NCBI GenBank assembly: GCA_013140405.1
Contig: JABFSV010000442.1
Coordinates: 1-6,807, forward strand
Source: Methyloglobulus sp.
GTDB lineage: Bacteria > Pseudomonadota > Gammaproteobacteria > Methylococcales > Methylomonadaceae
DNA length: 6,807 nt
Reading direction: 5' to 3'
The position numbers and the translations under genes were made by a program. How positions within the stretch are numbered: position 1 is the stretch's first letter; each line of letters opens with the position of its first letter. Of the stretch, positions 1-3,959 are shown one piece after another. The notes under the pieces are model-generated. The model did not search any database. It saw only the letters and a list, made by a program, of their open reading frames with translations, and was not told where the DNA came from.

Positions 1-356
1 ATAATTCTGGAGGGATCTGGTTGCAAGACACATGAAATCAGGGGTTTTTCTCAAAAACGGAGATCGCCAAAATCAGTCACAAAGTCTAGGGTGAGGTCAT
101 GAGATGAAGCTCGTTTTTTACGATAGCAATGGGTACATTGGTGAACATGAATTGAGATACTTGGTCTTGAAATTTAAATCCTAGGCACACTAATTGATCA
201 AATCAATTTGAGTGGGACTTGATAGGGTTGGGTTATTTCTCTTTTACACTTTCATCTTATGCTTGGGTCACTGTTTCATCGATAAAAAATAGCACCTACC
301 AAGGTTTCGTTAGATAATGCACGCTGGCTTAAAGATTAACTCTCTCTGCATTCAAC
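1..356. other. AT-rich leader upstream of the sigma gene, no convincing gene
   Basis: I find no gene I would defend here. Frame 1 is open from the window edge to a TGA at 100-102 (33 codons) and could be the tail of an upstream gene, but I do not recognise it. A 26-codon ATG frame at 104-184 follows a GAGG at 93-96; it resembles nothing I know. Two small palindromes stand out: GTTTTT-CTC-AAAAAC at 44-58 and AATTGAT-CAA-ATCAATT at 192-208. The region must hold the promoter of the sigma gene. A GATAAT at 313-318 is a possible -10, but only a poor -35 (ATAGCA, 289-294) lies upstream. No copy of the 34-bp block found before fecR and the receptor gene is present, and I see no clear Fur box. Confidence 0.5.
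192..208. promoter_or_regulatory. Short perfect palindrome, possible operator
   Basis: Seven-base arms AATTGAT and ATCAATT surround a 3-base centre. It overlaps a second palindrome, CAAAT-CA-ATTTG (199-210). The core TTGAT-N3-ATCAA resembles an FNR/CRP-family half-site pair, but the family's spacing is N4, so this is one base short. It lies about 150 bases before the sigma gene, where an operator would be plausible. AT-rich DNA gives such palindromes by chance, so the call is weak. Confidence 0.2.
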
Positions 357-887
357 ATGACAAACTCTTCCTCCCCTGACATCGCCTTATATTGGAGCGA
401 AGCCCTGGCCGAGGAGTTGCTCAATTTTTTGACCAAGCGGCTCAAATGTCCCGATGCTGCTGCCGACCTGACCCAAGAGACCTTCCTCCGGTTTTACCAA
501 TTCGTCAAAGAAAACCCACCGGACAATGCCCGGGCATTGGCGTACCGGATAGCCGTCAATTTAGCCACCGATTACCAACGTAAAACCAAGCTCAGGAACA
601 GCTTTACGGTAGATGTCGAACCTGCCGCATTCGCTGAGAGCTTCAAAAGCACCGCCCCCGGTCCCGAACAAACCGTCATGGCATGGCAGCATCTTGAGCA
701 ATTACATGTGGCCTTAAATGAGTTGTCGCCGGATTGCCGTACGGCGTTTCTGTTGCATGGCATGGACGGGTTGACATACAGCCAAATCGGGGAGCACTTA
801 GGCATTTCAGAATCCATGGTCTACAAACACCTGACCAAAGCCTTAAACCATTGTGCCACGCTATTGGGCGTGGACGGCACCGATTGA
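357..887 (+). CDS. FecI-type ECF RNA polymerase sigma factor
   Basis: A 176-residue cytoplasmic ECF sigma factor of the iron-starvation (FecI-like) type, which directs RNA polymerase to iron-uptake promoters. Region 2 spans about residues 14-78, with the typical DLTQETFLRFYQF stretch (37-49) and the helix RIAVNLATDYQRK (64-76). Region 4 spans about 112-165, with LSPDCRTAFLLHGMDGLTY (123-141) leading into the helix-turn-helix YSQIGEHLGISESMVYKHL (141-159). Length is normal for the family. The ATG at 357 is the first start after an in-frame TAA at 330-332; no good Shine-Dalgarno sequence precedes it, so translation may be weak. The fecR-like gene follows after 88 bases on the same strand. Its likely targets are the receptor at 3960 and fecR itself, both preceded by the same ECF-like promoter block. 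The fecI-like subfamily is clear; the inducing ligand cannot be told. Confidence 0.93.
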   Translation: MTNSSSPDIALYWSEALAEELLNFLTKRLKCPDAAADLTQETFLRFYQFVKENPPDNARALAYRIAVNLATDYQRKTKLRNSFTVDVEPAAFAESFKSTAPGPEQTVMAWQHLEQLHVALNELSPDCRTAFLLHGMDGLTYSQIGEHLGISESMVYKHLTKALNHCATLLGVDGTD

Positions 888-914
888 CCGTTGCCGATTT
901 ATTTCAAATGAACA

Positions 915-948
915 GTAATGGATTTTGCAAGTCATACGTCTTATTGGG
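915..948 (+). promoter_or_regulatory. ECF-type promoter block before fecR (copy 1)
   Basis: This 34-bp block matches 3896-3929, upstream of the receptor, at 29 of 34 positions with no gap (mismatches at 927, 929, 930, 936 and 946). It carries TAATGGATTTT (916-926) and, after GTCAT, CGTCTTATT (937-945). CGTC is the usual core of ECF -10 elements, so CGTCTT (937-942) is read as the -10 and the region around 914-921 as the -35. A transcript from it would start near 949, about 27 bases before the fecR ATG at 976. The distance from -10 to ATG is almost the same as before the receptor gene (33 versus 36 bases from the end of CGTCTT). Promoter activity is inferred; the duplication is seen. Confidence 0.65.
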
Positions 949-975
949 CAATCCCTTCAGTTTTCTGGAATCTTG

Positions 976-2148
976 ATGCCACAAGAGCCTGAACAAGCCA
1001 TGCCGCCTAAGCCCTTGCAAGAAGCTATCGACTGGTTGGTCAAGCTGCGCGATGAAAGCTTAAGCGAAGCCGATAGCCACGCCTTTGCGGATTGGCTGAC
1101 GCAAGATATCGCCCATGCCGAAGCGTTTGCTAAAGCCGAGCGGTTGTTTGATAACATGGTATTGGCTGCCCAATTGCCGCTTTCAGCTACAACAAATAAT
1201 AGTAAGGAAACTCGTAACAAATTGCTTTCCCCCACGGTTCGACAGGCTTTTATGCCCTTGAGGGTACACCGCGAACGGAATCAATCCATTACCGTTCGTC
1301 CTGAGTCCGCACCACAGGCACTTCCTTCGGTTGTCGAAGGACTTAATCAAAATGCCCAGATCGGCCAAAATCACCTAGTTAAAACCTCGCCACAACGGAA
1401 CTATCGGCCTTGGTTGGCGATACCGTTCGCCTTGGCTGCCGCTTGGCTGTTTGCGGTGACACTGGTCTTGCCCAGCCAATCGCACCTTATCGACCGCTAT
1501 TTCAGCGACTACCATACCAACACGGGTGAAATCCGCGACATCCAGCTTGCCGACGGTAGCCATATCCTGCTGAATACCGATACGGCGGTTTCAGTGGATT
1601 ACCAAACAAATAAACGGCAAATCACTCTCCATCACGGTCAGGCACGGTTTACCGTTGCCAAGGATGCCCAACGTCCCTTTGAAGTCCAAACCGATAAATT
1701 GCATGTACGCGCGTTGGGTACGGTATTCGACATCTATAAAAAAGCCGCCGATGACATCAGCGTGACCGTCCAGGAACACTCCGTTGCCGCATGGGTTCAA
1801 ACGGAAAACCAAGGGCAACCTACCCAAGTTAAGGTTCAGGAAGGCCAACAGCTTACTTACCATGTGGACGGGACGCTGCAACCGCCATCCACTATTGACC
1901 TTGCCCAAGCCTCGGCTTGGCAACAGCGTCGCCTGTTCATTAACGACCGCCCCTTAAGCGAATTGATTGCCGAACTGGGCCGCTACCGGGTAGGGCGCAT
2001 ATTTCTGGCGGATGCCCAACTCCTTAATCTGCATGTGACCGGGGTGTTTTCCCTGGATAACCCCGATGAAGTGCTTGCTAGGGTAAGGAAAATACTCAGC
2101 TTGCAAGAAACTCGGCTGGGTTCTTGGTGGGTAGTGTTGCATCGGTAA
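976..2148 (+). CDS. FecR-type transmembrane sigma regulator
   Basis: An inner-membrane regulator that binds its sigma factor in the cytoplasm and senses the loaded outer-membrane receptor in the periplasm. With the ATG at 976 it has 390 residues. The N-terminal cytoplasmic DUF4880 domain (about 14-56) has AIDWLVKLRDESLSEADSHA and the AHAEAFAKAERLF stretch typical of the family. A single membrane helix lies at about 145-166 (PWLAIPFALAAAWLFAVTLV). The periplasmic FecR domain covers about 180-275, including GEIRDIQLADGSHILLNTDT, GQARFTV and ALGTVFDI. A C-terminal STN-like domain (about 316-390) includes PLSELIAELGRYR. The protein is longer than E. coli FecR (317 residues). Much of the excess is in the linker, where a palindromic repeat is translated in frame (about residues 86-123). 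An upstream TTG at 925 extends the frame but lies inside the promoter block, so 976 is preferred; the SD there is weak (TGGAA). Confidence 0.9.
   Translation: MPQEPEQAMPPKPLQEAIDWLVKLRDESLSEADSHAFADWLTQDIAHAEAFAKAERLFDNMVLAAQLPLSATTNNSKETRNKLLSPTVRQAFMPLRVHRERNQSITVRPESAPQALPSVVEGLNQNAQIGQNHLVKTSPQRNYRPWLAIPFALAAAWLFAVTLVLPSQSHLIDRYFSDYHTNTGEIRDIQLADGSHILLNTDTAVSVDYQTNKRQITLHHGQARFTVAKDAQRPFEVQTDKLHVRALGTVFDIYKKAADDISVTVQEHSVAAWVQTENQGQPTQVKVQEGQQLTYHVDGTLQPPSTIDLAQASAWQQRRLFINDRPLSELIAELGRYRVGRIFLADAQLLNLHVTGVFSLDNPDEVLARVRKILSLQETRLGSWWVVLHR
1238..1341. repeat. Palindromic repeat embedded in frame in the fecR linker
   Basis: Several inverted pairs are nested here. The outer arms are TTCGACA (1238-1244) and TGTCGAA (1332-1338). 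The inner arms are CGAACGG (1272-1278) and CCGTTCG (1292-1298). Two local hairpins are also present: CCCT-TG-AGGG (1255-1264) and TCCTTCG with CGAAGGA (1323-1341). The outer and inner pairs share nearly the same centre (1285-1288). The words GTTCGACAGGC, GCGAACGG, CCGTTCGTCCTGAG and TTGTCGAAGGAC are those of a dispersed palindromic repeat I recall from many proteobacterial genomes. In the protein it falls between DUF4880 and the membrane helix, where FecR proteins vary most. Exact ends cannot be set from one copy. Confidence 0.6.
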
Positions 2149-2367
2149 TAATCATCGGGCAATATAACGCTGCTGGGAGCGATGCTACCGGATACCATCT
2201 TTTTCTAATAAATCAACAGGTTACTGAAAATCCCGAAAATGGTCGTCGGATGCCACCAACTCACATCAAGTTGGCTTGCAGACGCATAAATGATTACAAC
2301 ACCCTACGGTACGGCATATTTAAATTTTGCTGTTCCGATGAGATACAATCACTATTTAAGCGCTATC

Positions 2368-2372
2368 AGGAG
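2368..2372 (+). promoter_or_regulatory. Shine-Dalgarno that fixes the DUF433 gene start
   Basis: AGGAG lies 9 bases before the ATG at 2382. The same frame is open back to 2124, inside fecR, but this strong site and the exact match to the family's N-terminus place the start at 2382. A TACAAT at 2344-2349 is a possible -10, without a good -35. Confidence 0.7.
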
Positions 2373-2381
2373 AAATACATC

Positions 2382-2606
2382 ATGACATTATTAAACAGAA
2401 TCACGGTTGATCCAAACTTATGCGGCGGTCGCCCTTGTATCCGCAATATGCGGATCAGGGTGAAGGATATTTTAGATTTATTGGCAGCAGATGCCAGTAC
2501 CGCTGAAATACTGGAAGATTATCCTTATCTTGAAGCAGATGACATTAAAGCCGCCCTGTCTTACGCCGCCCATCAAATGGATCACCCCATATTGCGGGTT
2601 GCTTGA
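2382..2606 (+). CDS. DUF433 family antitoxin-like protein
   Basis: A 74-residue protein of the DUF433 family, which is commonly the first gene of a two-gene pair with a DUF5615 PIN-like nuclease and is taken to be its antitoxin. The family signature is clear at the start: LLNRITVDPNLCGGRPCIRNMRIRV, with the GGRPCIR core at about residues 15-21. The helical part VKDILDLLAADASTAEILEDYPYLEADDIKAALSYAAHQ follows, the winged-helix/VapB-like portion usual in this family. Length is normal and the frame is intact. The partner's ATG lies one base after this gene's stop (TGA 2604-2606, ATG 2608-2610), the tight spacing expected of such an operon. That partner is broken, so this is probably an orphan antitoxin. 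The role is family knowledge, not shown here; the domain call is firm. Confidence 0.88.
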   Translation: MTLLNRITVDPNLCGGRPCIRNMRIRVKDILDLLAADASTAEILEDYPYLEADDIKAALSYAAHQMDHPILRVA

Positions 2607-2607
2607 A

Positions 2608-2933
2608 ATGCGGTTTTTGGTGGATGCTCAATTGCCCATAATGCGTAGGTTGGGTTAGACGCGCATGGCACTAACTAAAAATAACCACTGGCCTTCGGGC
2701 GCGTCGTAACCCAACGTTCGTAGTTTGAATTGCCGCCCAATGTTGGGTTACGGCGCACGGATAATCTGGCTGAAACCTTGGCGTAATCTGTTTTGTGCGC
2801 CTAACCCAACCTACAAAACTGGATAAGGGTAGGCAACACTCGACGCAAGGAATTATTGGCCTGGTTTGAGCGATTATTGCCGCTAGTCGAAGAAAAGCTG
2901 GCTGCAGGTGAATTGTTGGTAGAACTCATCTAA
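2608..2933 (+). pseudogene. DUF5615 PIN-like toxin gene, gutted remnant
   Basis: The first ten codons read MRFLVDAQLP, the typical opening of DUF5615 proteins with the first acidic PIN residue (D6). The frame then runs through IMRRLG into a TAG at 2656-2658, inside a palindromic repeat. Beyond the repeat, from 2823 to the TAA at 2931-2933, a frame reads IRVGNTRRKELLAWFERLLP followed by LVEEKLAAGELLVELI. This matches the C-terminal end of the same family (the GNT/GNR motif, then the last amphipathic helices and a final VEL). Roughly 60 residues of the middle are missing from a protein that is usually about 110-120 residues. The gene therefore suffered a deletion as well as gaining the repeat. 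It cannot encode an active nuclease. The neighbouring DUF433 gene gives the expected gene order. Confidence 0.78.
2645..2814. repeat. 170-bp double-hairpin intergenic repeat inside the toxin remnant
   Basis: The ends are perfect 14-bp inverted repeats: GTAGGTTGGGTTAG (2645-2658) and CTAACCCAACCTAC (2801-2814). Inside are further copies of the same word: CGTAACCCAACGTT (2705-2718) and AATGTTGGGTTACGGCGCAC (2739-2758). The element is thus two hairpin units, 2645-2718 and about 2737-2814, each beginning with GTTGGGTTA and ending with TAACCCAAC, with GCGC next to the arms. It has no coding frame of note and no visible target duplication. It looks like a non-autonomous repeat (MITE or REP-like) of a GTAGGTTGGGTTA type I recall as common in bacterial intergenic DNA. 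Confidence 0.8.
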
Positions 2934-2984
2934 CCATGCTACTGATTTTTCTGCCCTTTCAGAAAGTCAAGATTGTGAATGATA

Positions 2985-2992
2985 AAATTTTT
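2985..2992. repeat. Target-site duplication, left copy (AAATTTTT)
   Basis: The eight bases directly before the left IS end are identical to the eight directly after the right end (3781-3788). Eight to nine bases is the usual duplication for IS1-family elements. Confidence 0.85.
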
Positions 2993-3019
2993 GGTAGTGG
3001 CTAAATCATAACTGATAAG
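2993..3019 (+). repeat. IS left inverted repeat
   Basis: It pairs with 3754-3780 on the other strand: 13 bases identical (GGTAGTGGCTAAA), three mismatched (TCA against CAT), then 11 identical (TAACTGATAAG). Confidence 0.92.
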
Positions 3020-3045
3020 TTACATTATAGGTTTGCCATAAACCG

Positions 3046-3330
3046 ATGATCCAAATGACAATAAAATACACATGCCGGGCTTGCCAAAGCACAAACATCG
3101 TCAAGAACGGGCGCAATGCGTCTGGCAAGCAACAATACCGCTGCAAGGACTGCGGGGCCTGCAAGGTGCTGGAGCCGACCGTCCGGTACGGCGAGGGGCG
3201 CAAGGAGGAAATCCTGCGGGCGTACCAGGAACGCGCCAGCCTGCGGGGCGTTTGCCGGGTTTTCGGCGTGTCGCGCCCCACCGTGGCCGCGTGGCTAAAA
3301 AAAACTCCGGCGGTTGCCGAAGGTGGCTGA
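3046..3330 (+). CDS. insA: IS1-family InsA-like DNA-binding protein
   Basis: A 94-residue first frame of the IS. Residues 8-40 form a zinc ribbon with C10, C13, C33 and C36, in the pattern CRACQSTNIVKNG then GKQQYRCKDCG found in IS1 InsA. A helix-turn-helix follows at about 53-86 (EEILRAYQERASLRGVCRVF, then GVSRPTVAAWLKK). In IS1, InsA alone binds the terminal repeats and represses transposition; the InsAB' fusion is the transposase. The ATG at 3046 is used; an in-frame ATG at 3055 would remove only three residues. Neither has a clear Shine-Dalgarno sequence, common in IS elements. The frame ends 17 bases into the second frame, just after an A8 run where the two frames can be joined. Confidence 0.88.
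   Translation: MIQMTIKYTCRACQSTNIVKNGRNASGKQQYRCKDCGACKVLEPTVRYGEGRKEEILRAYQERASLRGVCRVFGVSRPTVAAWLKKTPAVAEGG
3297..3304 (+). other. A8 slippage run joining the two transposase frames
   Basis: Eight adenines followed by C sit at the end of the HTH region. The first frame reads CTA-AAA-AAA-ACT; the DDE frame reads AAA-AAA-CTC-CGG-CGG. With one A fewer, the two would join as W-L-K-K-L-R-R-L-P. The change needed is therefore +1 (or -2), whereas IS1 uses -1 at A6C. A run this long is also a good site for RNA polymerase slippage, so joining could happen in the transcript. Confidence 0.6.
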
Positions 3331-3772
3331 CGGCCTGGCCGAGGCGCAGCCCGGCGATGTCCTGGAACTTGACGAAGTGTGCGGTTATGTCCATAAGCGG
3401 CGCAACAAGGTGTGGACATGGACGGCATTGTGCCGCAGGACGCGGCAGATAGTGGCCTACGTCAACGGCGACCGGAGCGAGGCGACCTGCAGGGCGCTTT
3501 GGGGCAGGATACCCGAAGCTTACCGTCGTTGCCGCACCTTCAGCGACTTCTGGAAAGCCTACGCCAGCGTCTTTTCCGAAGCGCGGCACCTGAGCGTCGG
3601 CAAGGAGACCGGCGAGACCGCGCACATGGAGCGCTGGAACAACACCCTGCGCCAGCGGGTCGGGCGGATGGTGCGGAAAACGCGTTCGTTTTCCAAGGAC
3701 GCAACGTGGCATGACGGCGTGATCCATTGGTTTGTCGTCTCCTATAATTCGAGCTTATCAGTTAATGTTTAG
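3314..3772 (+). CDS. insB: IS1-family InsB-like DDE transposase domain
   Basis: The catalytic frame of the IS, 152 residues from the TTG at 3314. The frame is open from 3299, after a TAA at 3296-3298, so the natural product is probably a fusion made by slippage on the A8 run. All three catalytic acids are visible by comparison with IS1 InsB: D20 in LELDEVCGYV (IS1 has MDEQWGYV), D78 in RTFSDFWKAY (IS1 MTDGWPLY), and E106 in AHMERWNNTLRQR (IS1 RIERHNLNLRQH). The RKTRSFSKDATWHDGVI block also matches the IS1 C-terminus. Length is normal, and the last codons lie in the right inverted repeat. No lesion is seen in the catalytic part, so activity is possible if the frames can be joined. Whether the TTG is ever used as a start is unknown. 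Confidence 0.88.
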   Translation: MPKVADGLAEAQPGDVLELDEVCGYVHKRRNKVWTWTALCRRTRQIVAYVNGDRSEATCRALWGRIPEAYRRCRTFSDFWKAYASVFSEARHLSVGKETGETAHMERWNNTLRQRVGRMVRKTRSFSKDATWHDGVIHWFVVSYNSSLSVNV

Positions 3773-3780
3773 CCACTACC
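3754..3780 (-). repeat. IS right inverted repeat
   Basis: The reverse complement begins GGTAGTGGCTAAA and ends TAACTGATAAG, matching 2993-3019 at 24 of 27 positions. It overlaps the last codons and stop (TAG 3770-3772) of the transposase frame. Confidence 0.92.
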
Positions 3781-3788
3781 AAATTTTT
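3781..3788. repeat. Target-site duplication, right copy (AAATTTTT)
   Basis: Identical to 2985-2992, directly abutting the right end of the IS. The AT-rich target is in line with IS1-family preference. Confidence 0.85.
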
Positions 3789-3895
3789 TAATAATTTCAA
3801 GCATCAATCTTTTATTAAAAAACAGTAAAAACAAACAGTTAAATAGAGATAGCCACAGCTTTAGTCTATCCCCTTAAAAAATATTTCCACAACCG

Positions 3896-3929
3896 GTAAT
3901 GGATTTTTCTGGTCATCCGTCTTATTAGG
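3896..3929 (+). promoter_or_regulatory. ECF-type promoter block before the receptor gene (copy 2)
   Basis: It matches 915-948 at 29 of 34 positions without gaps. The shared parts are TAATGGATTTT (3897-3907), GGTCAT and CGTCTTATT (3918-3926); CGTCTT is the presumed -10. A start near 3930 gives a leader of about 30 bases before the ATG at 3960, with a GGGGGA ribosome site at 3951-3956. The position before a signalling-type receptor is where a FecI-like sigma would act. The IS ends 115 bases upstream, so the block is intact. Confidence 0.72.
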
Positions 3930-3959
3930 TCTCAAAGGCAATAATAAACAGGGGGACAC

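Larger units (their letters stand above)
2993..3780 (+). mobile_element. Complete IS1-family insertion sequence, 788 bp
   Basis: The ends begin GGTAGTGGCTAAA, close to the GGTAATG start of IS1. The 27-bp terminal repeats match at 24 positions, and AAATTTTT is duplicated on both sides. Two overlapping reading frames inside give an InsA-like zinc-ribbon/HTH protein and an InsB-like DDE transposase; IS1 itself is 768 bp. The interior is visibly richer in G+C than the AT-rich flanks, which suggests arrival from a different genome. Perfect ends and duplication point to a fairly recent insertion. It lies between the toxin remnant and the receptor promoter without breaking either. Confidence 0.95.

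Noticed and set aside
104..184. 26-codon ATG frame in the leader
   Set aside because: It has a partial ribosome site, but is too short, unrecognised and in AT-rich DNA; there is no support beyond the open frame.
192..208. FNR box
   Set aside because: TTGAT and ATCAA are three bases apart rather than four, so the half-sites would be out of register.
925..975. TTG start at 925 for the fecR gene
   Set aside because: It lies inside the duplicated promoter block and would add 17 residues unlike the family; the ATG at 976 gives the normal N-terminus.
2256..2274. Intrinsic terminator after fecR
   Set aside because: CCAACT and AGTTGG form a 6-bp stem, but no T-run follows and it lies over 100 bases past the stop.
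2124..2381. Long N-terminal extension of the DUF433 frame back into fecR
   Set aside because: The DUF433 domain starts at the ATG at 2382 with a good AGGAG. The upstream part overlaps fecR and reads as non-protein-like sequence.
2645..2814. CRISPR-like or tRNA-like structure from the repeated GTTGGGTTA words
   Set aside because: The words are inverted and form hairpins; they are not direct repeats with unique spacers, and no cloverleaf fits.
3101..3727. Long reverse-strand and alternative-frame reading frames across the IS
   Set aside because: They are shadows of the high-G+C transposase genes. The forward frames carry the zinc ribbon and DDE residues.
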